This document shows positions 40,705 through 50,958 of a stretch of 64,000 nt of DNA, piece by piece. The notes beneath the pieces are model-generated. The model was not told the origin of the DNA. It ran no database searches and saw only the letters and a list, made by a program, of their open reading frames with translations. How positions within the stretch are numbered: position 1 is the first letter of the stretch; every line of letters begins with the position of its first letter. The stretch is from Janthinobacterium sp. 344 (GTDB taxonomy: Bacteria > Pseudomonadota > Gammaproteobacteria > Burkholderiales > Burkholderiaceae_D), in assembly GCF_900112025.1 (NCBI RefSeq), contig NZ_FOKL01000001.1, positions 546,762 to 610,761 of the forward strand, in the 5' to 3' direction. Position numbers and translations under genes: made by a program.

Positions 40705-41763
40705 ATGTCTACCCTCACGCTGCACCAGAAAGTGTTCCTGCTCCTGCTGAGCATCGTCACCATCGGCTTCGGCTGGATACTGGCGCCGTATGCGGGCGCC
40801 ATCTTCTGGGGCGTGGTGCTGGCGATCCTGTTCGCGCCCGTCTACCGCTGGCTGCTGCGCAAAACCAGGGGGCGCGCCGCCCTCGCTTCGCTGCTCACCT
40901 TGCTGCTGATTATCCTCATCGTCATCCTGCCCCTGTCGCTCATTTCCGTGTCGCTGGTGAACCAGGCGGCGGCTGTGGTGGAGATGGTGCGCTCGGGCGA
41001 CCTCACGGTGGGCATGTTCTTCAACAAGATCATGGCCGTGCTGCCGCAATGGCTGATCAATCTGCTCGACCGCTTCAACCTGTCCAGCCTGGCGAGCCTG
41101 CAAGACAAGCTGGCCGACGGCGCCAAGCAGGTGAGCCAGGTGGTGGCCGTCAAGGCCATCAATGTGGGCCTGTACACGTTTGAATTCATCACCAGCCTGT
41201 GCATCATGCTGTACCTGCTGTTTTTCCTCATGCGCGATGGCTCGACCCTGTCGGCGCGCATCCGCGATGCCGTGCCGCTGAGCCGCAAATACAAGCAGCG
41301 CCTGTTCACCAATTTCACCACGGTGATCCGCGCTACCGTGAAAGGCAACATCCTCGTGGCGATCGCCCAGGGCGCCCTCGGCGGCCTGGCGTTCTGGTTC
41401 CTCGACGTGCCGGCACCCCTGCTGTGGGCCGTGCTGATGGCCTTTTTGTCACTGCTGCCGGCCGTCGGCGCCGCCCTCGTCTGGGCGCCCGTGGCCGTGT
41501 ATTTCCTGGCCACCGGCGCCATCTGGCAAGGCGCGGGCCTGGCCGCCTTCGGCGTCTTCGTCATCGGCCTGGTCGACAACGTGCTGCGCCCCGTCCTGGT
41601 TGGCAAGGACACCAAGATGCCCGACTACGTGGTGCTGCTGTCGACCGTCGGCGGCATGGCCCTGTTTGGCCTGAACGGCTTCGTCATCGGCCCCGTGGTG
41701 GCGGCCCTGTTCATCGCCTCGTGGGACCTGTTCGTCTCGGCCAGCGAGTTTCATGCGGACTGA
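40705..41763 (+). CDS. AI-2E family transporter (PerM/YdiK-like)
   Basis: A 352-residue inner-membrane protein of the AI-2 exporter/PerM superfamily. Hydrophobic segments cluster at the N-terminus (VFLLLLSIVTIGFGWILAP, AIFWGVVLAILFAP), then a long soluble helical stretch (about 90-155), then about five more helices. The family's C-terminal pattern WAPVAVYFLATGAIWQG and GLVDNVLRPVLVGK is clear. Members are proposed permeases or Na+/H+ antiporters; AI-2 export is documented for few. The end overlaps the converging NIPSNAP gene by 13 bases. Confidence 0.9.
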   Translation: MSTLTLHQKVFLLLLSIVTIGFGWILAPYAGAIFWGVVLAILFAPVYRWLLRKTRGRAALASLLTLLLIILIVILPLSLISVSLVNQAAAVVEMVRSGDLTVGMFFNKIMAVLPQWLINLLDRFNLSSLASLQDKLADGAKQVSQVVAVKAINVGLYTFEFITSLCIMLYLLFFLMRDGSTLSARIRDAVPLSRKYKQRLFTNFTTVIRATVKGNILVAIAQGALGGLAFWFLDVPAPLLWAVLMAFLSLLPAVGAALVWAPVAVYFLATGAIWQGAGLAAFGVFVIGLVDNVLRPVLVGKDTKMPDYVVLLSTVGGMALFGLNGFVIGPVVAALFIASWDLFVSASEFHAD

Positions 41764-42080
41764 GGCCGCCCCGCTTGCCCGAACACGGGCCGGAAAAAAC
41801 TGCGCTCGTAGCTGATGATGCAGCGCGTCTCCTCGGCGTAGCGGAACGCGGCCTGGCATGCGGCATCCTGCAGCGAATCGGCGCGGTATTGTTCATACAG
41901 GGCCAGGCTGGGAAACGAGAACATGGCCAGGGCCACGTTGCTGGCGCCCTCGGATGGCAGGAAGTAGCCGTGGTGCCGGCCGCCGAAGCGTTCGACCAGC
42001 GGTATCCACAACTTGCCGTAGGCTTCGAATTCCTGCAATTTATACGGGTCGATGATGTAGCGCAGGTAGCAGGTGATCAT
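41751..42080 (-). CDS. NIPSNAP family protein
   Basis: A 109-residue dimeric alpha/beta-barrel protein. It opens MITCYLRYIIDPYKLQEFEAYGKLWIPLV, the NIPSNAP signature, then a HHGYFLPSEGASNVALAMFSFPS strand-loop and SYERSFFRPV at the end. Function of bacterial members is unknown. The ATG overlaps the WD40 gene stop (ATGA), so it is third in the GNAT-WD40-NIPSNAP operon, and its 3' end overlaps the opposing AI-2E gene. Confidence 0.88.
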   Translation of the reverse strand: MITCYLRYIIDPYKLQEFEAYGKLWIPLVERFGGRHHGYFLPSEGASNVALAMFSFPSLALYEQYRADSLQDAACQAAFRYAEETRCIISYERSFFRPVFGQAGRPQSA

Positions 42081-43003
42081 GGGGTTTCCTCAGGTAGATT
42101 CAATTCCGTCAGCATGCCCGTTTCCCACGAGCCGATGGCGGCCAGTGGCGAGCCAGGCAGGAAGGCCAGCGCGCACGGGTAGGTAAACGGGTGGTCGGCC
42201 ACGACCTCGAGGCCGGGCCAGGCGTAGAACAGCAGCTTGCCCTTGCCGATGCGGCCCAGCGCGCCGCCGTCGGGCAGCCAGCGCAAGGCGTCGCCCGTGC
42301 CGCCGCCCGCCTCCACAGGAACGCTGGCGAGCTGGCGGCCATCGGCCAGCGCATGCACGGACAGATACTCCTGGCCGCCAGCGTAGTGCAGCACGGCCAG
42401 GTGCGCGCCATCGGGCGAAGCCGCGCAGGACTTCAAGCCTGGCAGCGACAGCGCCACGCGGCCGGCGCCGGCCTGCAAGGGCCAGTCCCACACGCTGCAG
42501 TAGTCGGGCGGCTGCAGCTGCCCTTGCGCCACCGATTTCACGCCATGCAAAACCAGCAGGCGCCGACCGCCGTCGATGGCATAGGCGCCGCGCAGCATCT
42601 CGCCCGGGTGTTCCTGCGTGAACATGACTTGCTCCGTTTGCGCGTCGCGCACGCGCAAACGGCCATCCCAGCCGCCATCGGCAAGATACTGGCCGCAGGG
42701 CGACCACGCGGGGCCGCAGCCTTCGCCATCCTTCCTGTTCTGGAAGTTCAGCAGCAGTTGCCCCGATGCCGCCTCCACCACGGCCATCTGGCCGGTCGTA
42801 CTCTTGATGGCCAGGCGGGCGCCGTCGGGCGAAAACGCCATGCTGGAGCAATGGGCGATGAATTTGCCGCGCCATACTTTCTGGCGCGCCGCCACGTCCC
42901 ACAGCACCAGGTCGCGGCCCAGCACGGCCAGGCGCGTGCCGTCCGGCGAAAACTGCACGCTGTAGCTGCAGCCCAGCTTCAGGGGCTTCGTCGCTGCCGT
43001 CAT
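42077..43003 (-). CDS. WD40 repeat protein
   Basis: A 308-residue beta-propeller protein. Repeated units carry a Ser-Pro-Asp-Gly turn (SVQFSPDGTRLAVLG, MAFSPDGARLAIKS, CAASPDGAHLAVLH) and strands like RLRVRDAQTEQVMF or DLVLWDVAARQ. I count about six to seven blades, enough for one propeller. No signal peptide, kinase or caspase domain is fused, so it is probably a cytoplasmic scaffold. It overlaps its neighbours on both sides by ATGA junctions. Partner unknown; small prokaryotic WD40 genes between GNAT and NIPSNAP genes are unusual. Confidence 0.85.
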   Translation of the reverse strand: MTAATKPLKLGCSYSVQFSPDGTRLAVLGRDLVLWDVAARQKVWRGKFIAHCSSMAFSPDGARLAIKSTTGQMAVVEAASGQLLLNFQNRKDGEGCGPAWSPCGQYLADGGWDGRLRVRDAQTEQVMFTQEHPGEMLRGAYAIDGGRRLLVLHGVKSVAQGQLQPPDYCSVWDWPLQAGAGRVALSLPGLKSCAASPDGAHLAVLHYAGGQEYLSVHALADGRQLASVPVEAGGGTGDALRWLPDGGALGRIGKGKLLFYAWPGLEVVADHPFTYPCALAFLPGSPLAAIGSWETGMLTELNLPEETP

Positions 43004-43509
43004 GGGCGCGCCAGCCGGTACACCACGCTGTCGATGTCGTAATGGCGCTCCATGCCCACGTACTGCATGCCCAGGCGCGTCATGACCTTGATCGAGGCGG
43101 CGTTGTCAGGATGGGCCACGGCCACCACTTCGGGCGCGCCGATGACGTCGAAGGCATGCGCGACGATGGCATTGGCCGCTTCGCTCGCATAGCCCTTGCC
43201 CCAGCCGGCGCGCGCCAGGCGCCAGCCGATTTCGTGCGGCTGCGCCCTGTCGCCACCGAGATGCTGCAGGCAGGCCAGCCCCACCAGCACCTCGTCTTCG
43301 GTGCGCATCAAGGCCCACCACGAATAGCCCCACTCGGCCCAGCGCCCCATGATGCGGGCCAGGGCCGCGCGCGTGTGTTCCTCCGTCTCCGGCTGGCCCG
43401 CGTTCAGGTAAGTCATCACTTCGGTATCCGAGTTCATGGCGTGCATGGCGTCGTAGTGCTGGGCGGTGACGGGTTCGAGGCGCAGGCGCGCCGTGTGCAG
43501 GATGGTCAT
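43000..43509 (-). CDS. GNAT family acetyltransferase (RimJ/RimL-like)
   Basis: A 169-residue GNAT of the RimJ/RimL type. It starts with TARLRLEPVTAQHYDAMHAM, has the strand VLVGLACLQHLGGDRAQPHEIGWRLARAGWGKGYASEA with the Gly-x-Gly acetyl-CoA loop, and ends with DNAASIKVMTRLGMQYVG. It may acetylate a protein N-terminus, a small molecule or an antibiotic. AAGGA lies upstream of the ATG. First gene of the GNAT-WD40-NIPSNAP operon. Confidence 0.9.
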   Translation of the reverse strand: MTILHTARLRLEPVTAQHYDAMHAMNSDTEVMTYLNAGQPETEEHTRAALARIMGRWAEWGYSWWALMRTEDEVLVGLACLQHLGGDRAQPHEIGWRLARAGWGKGYASEAANAIVAHAFDVIGAPEVVAVAHPDNAASIKVMTRLGMQYVGMERHYDIDSVVYRLARP

Positions 43510-43524
43510 GGCATTTCCTTGGAC

Positions 43525-43557
43525 GAAAAAAAAGACGATACACGATCGTCTTTTTTT
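43525..43557. terminator. bidirectional intrinsic terminator
   Basis: Stem (A-run)GACGAT / ATCGTC(T-run), nearly all A/T in the outer arms, between the phosphoribosyltransferase and GNAT genes. Minus-strand reading ends the upstream purine run. Confidence 0.85.
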
Positions 43558-43575
43558 AGCAAGAGTGCAAGCGAA

Positions 43576-44121
43576 TTACTTGCTCGACTCGCCCTTCTTG
43601 ATCCACGCCGCCAGCTGGTGCGGACGCAGGCCGTCATAGTCTTCGAATGGCTGGTGGATCCACGGGTTGTGTGGCAGCTCGTCGAGGAAGTAGTCGGGAC
43701 GCACGACGGAGCAGCCCTTCAGCCAGATCACGGCCGATTTGACTTCGGTCACGCCCGGGAAGTTGTCCTTCAGGTGGCGCGTGACCTTGTCCAGCGTGAC
43801 GCCCGAATCGGCCAGGTCGTCGACCAGCAGGATGCGGCCGGCCAGCGGGCCCTTGGTCATGGTCATGTACTTGGCGATATCCAGGTCGCCCTGGGTGGTG
43901 CCCTTGTCTTCGCGGTAGGAGCTGGTCGACAGGATGGCCAACGGCAAATCAAAGATGCGCGAGAAGACGTCGCCGGGACGCACGCCGCCGCGCGCCAGGC
44001 ACAATACCTGGTCGAATTTCCAGCCCGATTCGTGGACCTTGAGCGCGAGGCGCTCGATCAGGCGGTGGTACTCTTCCCAGTTGACCCAGAGATGTTGATC
44101 GTTCGATTGTGGGGTAGTCAT
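43576..44121 (-). CDS. purine-type phosphoribosyltransferase
   Basis: A 181-residue type I phosphoribosyltransferase. The PRPP-binding loop is RILLVDDLADSGVTL (about 96-110), and the N-terminal VLCLARGGVRPGDVF supplies the pyrophosphate loop. Homologues next to purA in betaproteobacteria are annotated as hypoxanthine/xanthine or general purine salvage enzymes. It would make a purine nucleotide from a free base and PRPP in the cytoplasm. The gap to purA is 66 bases, and a terminator follows. Confidence 0.88.
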   Translation of the reverse strand: MTTPQSNDQHLWVNWEEYHRLIERLALKVHESGWKFDQVLCLARGGVRPGDVFSRIFDLPLAILSTSSYREDKGTTQGDLDIAKYMTMTKGPLAGRILLVDDLADSGVTLDKVTRHLKDNFPGVTEVKSAVIWLKGCSVVRPDYFLDELPHNPWIHQPFEDYDGLRPHQLAAWIKKGESSK

Positions 44122-44187
44122 GATAGTGGAATCTTGTTATTGGCTTGATTAAAAAAATCCGCCTTGCGGCGGATTGTGTCCAGCAGC

Positions 44188-45504
<1,317 letters not shown>

Positions 45505-46665
45505 TCAACCTAAGTTTTTAAGAATCCAGCTACTACCATTATCGGCAAGTACCAGCACGCGATCGCACTCGAACTCGTCTTGTTCATTACTGTGACCCGG
45601 CAAACTCTGGATCACGACCTCGCCCGCCTTGCGCAACTCGGCGATTTTTTCCTTCAATTCTGGCGCGCTGCCCCATGGGGCGCGGATCGAATGCTTCCGT
45701 TCCGCCGTAGGGAGCAGGCGCGCCAGTTCGCGCAAATCGAGCGAGAAGCCGGTCGCGGGACGTGCCCGGCCGAACGCTTCGCCGACGTGGTCATAACGGC
45801 CGCCGCGCGCAACCGCGTTCGGCAAGCCAGGTACATACAGCGCAAACATCGCGCCACTTTCATATTGGTAGCCGCGCAGGTCGGCCAGGTCGATCGCCAC
45901 TTCGGCGCGGCCCAGGGCCGATCCCGCCAGCACGGCCAGTTCGGCCAGCGCCTTGAGCACGCCCGGCAGCGGCGGCAGCACGTCGCGCGCCCGCGCCAGC
46001 ACGTCGATGTCGCCATACAGGTTCGGCAAGGCCAGCAGCGCATCGCGCGTCACGGCGTCGTAGCCGGCGGTCAGTGCGCGCAACCCCGGCGCATCTTTCG
46101 CGCGCAGCAAGGTGTACAGCGCAGCCTCGTCGCGCATGGCGGCGGCATCTTGAGCAATGATAGCGCGCAACAGGCCGACGTGCGACAAATCCAGGCGCAC
46201 GCTGTCGAAACCGGCCAGTGCCAGCGAGGCGAGCGCCAGTTCCTGGATCTCGGCGTCCGCTTCCAGGCCGGCGTGGCCATAGATTTCGGCGCCGATCTGC
46301 AGCGGCTCGCGCGTGGCGTGCAAGCCCGATGGACGGGTATGCAGCACGCTGCCGGCATAGCACAGGCGCGTCACGGTGGCACGGTTGAGCAGATGGGCGT
46401 CGATGCGCGCCACTTGCGTGGTCATGTCGGCACGCAGGCCAAGCATGCGGCCGGACAGCTGGTCGACCAGCTTGAACGTGCGCAGGTCGGTATCCTTGCC
46501 AGCGCCTGTCATCAGCGATTCAAGATACTCGAGCAGCGGCGGCATCACCAGTTCATATCCGTACAGACGGAAATTATCCAGCATGAGGCGGCGCAGCTCT
46601 TCGATCTTGCGCGCTTCCGACGGCAGAACATCGGCAATATTTTCGGGCAAAAGCCAATTCGGCAT
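45505..46665 (-). CDS. hisZ: ATP phosphoribosyltransferase regulatory subunit
   Basis: HisZ, 386 aa, a catalytically inactive class II aminoacyl-tRNA synthetase-like protein that partners the short HisG for the first step of histidine synthesis. It begins [24 protein letters not shown] and has the HisRS-like motifs [12 protein letters not shown] (motif 2 region) and [14 protein letters not shown]. The anticodon-binding domain is absent, as in HisZ proteins. It precedes purA with almost no gap. hisG is not in the window. Confidence 0.95.
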   Translation of the reverse strand: MPNWLLPENIADVLPSEARKIEELRRLMLDNFRLYGYELVMPPLLEYLESLMTGAGKDTDLRTFKLVDQLSGRMLGLRADMTTQVARIDAHLLNRATVTRLCYAGSVLHTRPSGLHATREPLQIGAEIYGHAGLEADAEIQELALASLALAGFDSVRLDLSHVGLLRAIIAQDAAAMRDEAALYTLLRAKDAPGLRALTAGYDAVTRDALLALPNLYGDIDVLARARDVLPPLPGVLKALAELAVLAGSALGRAEVAIDLADLRGYQYESGAMFALYVPGLPNAVARGGRYDHVGEAFGRARPATGFSLDLRELARLLPTAERKHSIRAPWGSAPELKEKIAELRKAGEVVIQSLPGHSNEQDEFECDRVLVLADNGSSWILKNLG

Positions 46666-46851
46666 GAGGGAGCGAGATACGGAAGAAAGTTGAAAAATGC
46701 ATCATGCGAGGCAGCGGCGAGCGCGCCAGGCAAGAGGCCGAACCTGATATTTTACGCGAAAACACGGGCCTTTAGGGATAAGTTGTCCGAAACGCTGCCG
46801 CACAGCCCTAAAAACACCGCATTTTACGCCTTCCCGCAACGCTGCGGCGGG

Positions 46852-46890
46852 CACAAAAAAAGCGGGGCCGGCATCGATGCCGGCCCCGCT
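46852..46890 (-). terminator. intrinsic terminator of the hfl operon
   Basis: A 30-base perfect palindrome (46861-46890, arms AGCGGGGCCGGCATC) with a run of A on its left, so the minus strand ends in seven T. It lies 36 bases beyond the hflC stop. Confidence 0.88.
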
Positions 46891-46926
46891 GTCGCCGCCC
46901 CCGCCCTTGCGGGCCGGGATGCCGCC

Positions 46927-47814
46927 TTACTTCTTGGACGGAGCGGCCGTGCCGTTGCCCTTGAAGTACTTGAAGAATTCCGAGCTTGGATCGACGACCA
47001 TCACGTCGCCCTTGTCCTTGAAGGTGGCACGGTAAGCTTCCAGGCTACGGTAAAACTTGTAGAACTCCGGATTCTTGCCAAACGCTTCCGCATACACCTG
47101 CGACGCCTTAGCATCGCCTTCGCCGCGGGTCTTCTCGGCTTCGCGGTAGGCTTCGGCCAGGATCACCGTGCGCTGCTTGTCGGCGTCGGCGCGGATTTTC
47201 TCGGAGTCGGCCGAACCGGTCGAACGCAATTCATTGGCCACGCGCACGCGCTCGGACTTCATGCGCTCGTACACGGAGTTGTTGATCTGCTCGACGTAGT
47301 CGACGCGCTTGAGGCGCACATCGACGATGCCCACGCCGATGGCCTCGGCCTCGGCGGCCACCTTGGCCTTGATCGCCTGCATCACCTTGCCGCGTTCGCC
47401 CGAGATCACTTCGCGCACGGTGCGCTTGGTGATTTCATCGTTCAGGGCGGCCTTGACGATTTGCGACATGCGGTTGCGGGCGCGGCTTTCATCGCCGCCG
47501 AAGCTGCGGAAATAGGTCCTCGGATTGACGATGCGCCACTTCACATACGCGTCGACGAGGATATTCTTCTTCTCGGCCGTGATGAAGCGCTCCGGCTCCG
47601 GCGTGTCGAGCGTCAGGACCCGCTTGTCCAGGTAGATGACGTTCTGGAACGGCGGCGGCAGCTTGAAGTACAAGCCTGGTTCGCTGATCTCGTCCTTGAA
47701 TTCACCCAGGGCGAAGACGATGGCGTACTTACGCTGATCGACGACGAACACGGTCGAGGAAAGGAGCATGATCGCGATAAAGCCCGCGATCAGGGCGGCA
47801 ACGATACGGTTCAT
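46927..47814 (-). CDS. hflC: protease modulator HflC
   Basis: HflC, 295 aa, an SPFH/prohibitin-family inner-membrane protein. One N-terminal helix (IVAALIAGFIAIMLLSSTVFVV) anchors it with the bulk in the periplasm. The SPFH domain reads RKYAIVFALGEFKDEISEPGLYFKLPPPFQNVIYLDKR, and a helical C-half with ERMKSERVRVANELRSTGSADSEKIRADAD follows. It forms the HflKC ring around FtsH. The start overlaps the hflK stop by one base (TAATG). Confidence 0.96.
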   Translation of the reverse strand: MNRIVAALIAGFIAIMLLSSTVFVVDQRKYAIVFALGEFKDEISEPGLYFKLPPPFQNVIYLDKRVLTLDTPEPERFITAEKKNILVDAYVKWRIVNPRTYFRSFGGDESRARNRMSQIVKAALNDEITKRTVREVISGERGKVMQAIKAKVAAEAEAIGVGIVDVRLKRVDYVEQINNSVYERMKSERVRVANELRSTGSADSEKIRADADKQRTVILAEAYREAEKTRGEGDAKASQVYAEAFGKNPEFYKFYRSLEAYRATFKDKGDVMVVDPSSEFFKYFKGNGTAAPSKK

Positions 47815-49109
47815 TAGCGGCTCTCCCGTTCACGCGAAGAGCGGCTGTCGCGACGCGAATTGACTTCTACTGTCTGCATGGCTTCCTGTGGCAATACGGT
47901 GTTGGCTGCGGGTGCGGCCGCCGCGGCGCGCGCTGCCGCGGCCGAAGCATCCGACGCCGCCTGCTGGGCGATCAACTTGTCGAGCGGCAGATACAGCAGA
48001 TTGCTGCCCGTCTTGGCGTCGACCATGACCTTGCTGGCACTGCTGAAGACCTGCTGCATGGTTTCCAGGTACATGCGGTCACGCGTCACGGCCGGCGCCT
48101 TCTGGTACTCGACCAGCACCTGCTTGAAGCGCGATGCATTGCCTTCGGCGTTCTCGGTCACCATCGAGCGGTACGCCTCGGCTTCCTGCAGCAAGCGGAA
48201 TGCGGCGCCGCGCGCTTTCGGAATGACGTCGTTGGCGTAAGCCTGGCCTTCATTCTTCTGGCGCTCACGGTCCTGGCCGGCCTTGACGGCGTCGTCGAAG
48301 GCGGCTTGCACCTGCTCCGGCGGCTGCACGGCCTGCATCGTCACGTTGTTAATCAACACGCCAACCTTGTAATCATCCAGAATCTGCTGCATCAATTTTT
48401 GCGTGTCAAAGGCCACTTTTTCGCGGCCTTCATACAGCACGAAGTCCATCTTGCTGCGGCCGACGACTTCGCGGATCGCCGTTTCGGCGACCTGGCGCAA
48501 GGTGTCTTCCTGGTCGCGCACGTTGAACAGCCATTCGACGGGATCCTTCAAGGTGTATTGCACCGCGAACTGGATGTCGATGATGTTTTCATCGTCCGTC
48601 AGCATCAGCGACTCGCTGGCCTGCTTGTTGCGCAGCGACTGGCGATAGCCCACTTCCACCGTGCGCACCTGCGACACGTTGACGGTTTCGTCGGTCTGGA
48701 ACGGATACGGCCAGCGCCAGTTGAAACCGGCCGGCGTGGTGCGCGTGACTTTGCCGAACGTCAGCACGACGCCGCTCTGGCCCTCTTGCACGATGAAGGC
48801 GCCGCTGGCCAGCCAGATCAGCACCGCGATGATGCCGACGACGCCGGCGGTGATGCCCGCGCCCTTCATGTCGGGACGCGGGCCGCCGCTATTGTTGCCG
48901 CCATTGCCGCCGTTGTCGGGACGGTTCTTCTGTCCGAAAAAGGCGTTCAGGCGCTGATTGAAATCGCGCCATAGCTGGTCGAGGTCCGGCGGACCTTCAC
49001 CGGGCTTTTTGCCTTCTTGGGCTTTCTTGCCGTCGTCCTTGCGATTGCCCCAGCGGGGATCGTTCAGGGACAACTTCAAGCCTGTTTTTTTGAGTAGGGA
49101 GACAAGCAT
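47814..49109 (-). CDS. hflK: FtsH protease activity modulator HflK
   Basis: HflK, 431 aa, partner of HflC in the inner-membrane complex that restrains FtsH. The N-terminus is a Gly/Asn-rich cytoplasmic segment (GNGGNNSGG), followed by one membrane helix (ITAGVVGIIAVLIWLASGAFIV). The SPFH domain contains QSGVVLTFGKVTRTTPAGFNWRWPYPFQ and a YTLKDPVEWLFNVRD strand. The C-terminus has a long Ala-rich tail. It sits between hflX and hflC, as is usual. Confidence 0.96.
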   Translation of the reverse strand: MLVSLLKKTGLKLSLNDPRWGNRKDDGKKAQEGKKPGEGPPDLDQLWRDFNQRLNAFFGQKNRPDNGGNGGNNSGGPRPDMKGAGITAGVVGIIAVLIWLASGAFIVQEGQSGVVLTFGKVTRTTPAGFNWRWPYPFQTDETVNVSQVRTVEVGYRQSLRNKQASESLMLTDDENIIDIQFAVQYTLKDPVEWLFNVRDQEDTLRQVAETAIREVVGRSKMDFVLYEGREKVAFDTQKLMQQILDDYKVGVLINNVTMQAVQPPEQVQAAFDDAVKAGQDRERQKNEGQAYANDVIPKARGAAFRLLQEAEAYRSMVTENAEGNASRFKQVLVEYQKAPAVTRDRMYLETMQQVFSSASKVMVDAKTGSNLLYLPLDKLIAQQAASDASAAAARAAAAAPAANTVLPQEAMQTVEVNSRRDSRSSRERESR

Positions 49110-49111
49110 AA

Positions 49112-50356
49112 CTATCGTGTTCCGACTTTGGAGTGGGTGGAAAACCTATCGTCCTCGCCAGGCTCTTCGGCCTGGTCCGGGGCGGCGCCATCGTGCTGGT
49201 CCTGCGGGTCGTACTGACCGTCAAACTGATCTTCCTGCAGCGGGGCTTCGCCGCTCCCATCGTTCTGATAGAGGTGGGCCGAACCCGGCGCCTTCCTGGC
49301 CATCTCGACAATGGCATCGCGCAGCAGGTCGAGACCGCTGCCCTTCTGCGCACTGACGAACACGCGACTGATCGTAGCATATTCGTCGCGTTCCACCGAA
49401 GGCTCCAGCCCGGCCGCATCGATCTTGTTCCACACGAGGATTTGCGGAATATGATCGGCGCCGATCTCTTTCAGGACCAGGTTGACCTGTTCGATCTGCT
49501 CCATGCGCACCGGCGACGCGGCGTCGACGACGTGCAGCAGCAGATCGGCATGGATGGTTTCTTCGAGCGTGGCGCGGAAGGCGGCCACCAGCTGGTGCGG
49601 CAATTCGCGCACGAAGCCGACCGTGTCGGAGATCACCACATTGCCCACTTCCTGGCCCAGGTAGACCCGGCGCGAGGTGGTGTCCAAGGTGGCGAACAGC
49701 TGGTCGGCGACATACACGCCGGCCTTCGTCACGGCATTGAACAGCGTCGACTTGCCGGCATTGGTATAGCCGACCAGGGACACCGAGAATGTGTGATTGC
49801 GGCCGCGCGCGCGGCGCTGCGTTTCGCGCTGCTTGTGCAGCTTTTCCAGGCGCGCGCGCAGGGCCTTGACACGGTCGCCGATCAGCCGGCGGTCCGTTTC
49901 AAGCTGCGTCTCGCCGGGACCGCGCAAGCCGATACCGCCCTTTTGCCGTTCCAGGTGAGTCCAGCCGCGGATCAGGCGCGTGGCCAGATGCTGCAGCTGG
50001 GCCAGCTCGACTTGCAGCTTGCCCTCGTGGCTCTTGGCGCGCTGCGCGAAGATGTCGAGGATCAGGCTGGTACGGTCGAGCACCCGCACATTCAGGCGCT
50101 TTTCCAGATTGCGCTGCTGGGCAGGCGAGAGGGCGTGATTGAAGATGACGATTTCCAGGCCATCGTTGACGACGGCGTCGCCAATCTCATCGGCCTTGCC
50201 GCTGCCGACAAAGTAGGCGGAATCGGGACTGGAACGCTTGGCCGTGATGGTGGAAATCGGTTCCGCGCCAGCCGAACGCGACAACAGCATGAGTTCCTCC
50301 ATGCTGGCGGCGAAGTCGCTGTGACCGAAGTCAACCCCGACTAGTGCCGCGCGCAT
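49112..50356 (-). CDS. hflX: GTPase HflX
   Basis: HflX, 414 aa, a ribosome-associated GTPase that splits stalled 70S and 100S ribosomes under stress. The N-terminal HflX domain has SAYFVGSGKADEI and FNHALSPAQQRNLEKRLNVRVLDR, then GLRGPGETQLETDRR. The G domain carries VSLVGYTNAGKSTLFNAVT (G1), DTVGF (G3) and WNKID (G4). The C-terminus extends into an acidic tail (about 370-414). It is between hfq and hflK. Confidence 0.96.
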   Translation of the reverse strand: MRAALVGVDFGHSDFAASMEELMLLSRSAGAEPISTITAKRSSPDSAYFVGSGKADEIGDAVVNDGLEIVIFNHALSPAQQRNLEKRLNVRVLDRTSLILDIFAQRAKSHEGKLQVELAQLQHLATRLIRGWTHLERQKGGIGLRGPGETQLETDRRLIGDRVKALRARLEKLHKQRETQRRARGRNHTFSVSLVGYTNAGKSTLFNAVTKAGVYVADQLFATLDTTSRRVYLGQEVGNVVISDTVGFVRELPHQLVAAFRATLEETIHADLLLHVVDAASPVRMEQIEQVNLVLKEIGADHIPQILVWNKIDAAGLEPSVERDEYATISRVFVSAQKGSGLDLLRDAIVEMARKAPGSAHLYQNDGSGEAPLQEDQFDGQYDPQDQHDGAAPDQAEEPGEDDRFSTHSKVGTR

Positions 50357-50470
50357 GATGGCAACAGATAAGTTGAAACGGACGCCGACGCCGATGCAAA
50401 CGCATCAGCGCCGCTGGCGCGGACGGGGGCGATGGAGGGTGAAAGGCGCTGGGCCGTCAAGCTCAACGCT

Positions 50471-50707
50471 TTACTCCGCTTCGGATTCAATATTGAGATT
50501 GACGGCACGGGCCGGCACCACTGTCGAGATGGCGTGCTTGTACACCATCTGCGTGACCGTATTGCGCAGCAATACGACATATTGATCGAACGATTCGATA
50601 TGGCCCTGCAATTTAATGCCATTGACCAGGTAAATCGAGACAGGAACATGCTCTTTGCGTAATGCATTGAGGAATGGGTCTTGTAACAGTTGCCCTTTGT
50701 TGCTCAT
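50471..50707 (-). CDS. hfq: RNA chaperone Hfq
   Basis: Hfq, 78 aa, a hexameric Sm-like protein that pairs small RNAs with mRNAs. Sm1 reads [32 protein letters not shown], and Sm2 the [10 protein letters not shown] segment with the conserved KH. The C-terminal tail is short and acidic. GGAG lies before the ATG. The order hfq-hflX matches E. coli and most betaproteobacteria. Confidence 0.98.
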   Translation of the reverse strand: MSNKGQLLQDPFLNALRKEHVPVSIYLVNGIKLQGHIESFDQYVVLLRNTVTQMVYKHAISTVVPARAVNLNIESEAE

Positions 50708-50958
50708 AACAGCTCCGTTGTTTATGTTGTTGTGTAAGAATTGGAGGCGACTCGCTTGATTTCAAGTGCTCTCACACCTTTCAAAGAGAGAAAGATGCGT
50801 CACAGCTACTGTAACCTGTTTTCGCGATCGCTGTCGCGCATGGCGCATTAACACTTTATTATTTCCGTGCAAATGGCCATATTTATTTGCTGTCGGCGCC
50901 GCATTATTGCCGCGGCGCCTTAATTAAGGCTTAACCCTTCACGCTGAGCCAGCCGTTT

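Noticed and set aside
45580-47817. A 745-codon plus-strand open frame opposite hisZ and hflC
   Set aside because: It spans two well-identified genes and an intergenic terminator on the other strand; its product is His/Arg/Gln/Ala-rich with no family pattern, as expected from an antisense shadow in GC-rich DNA.
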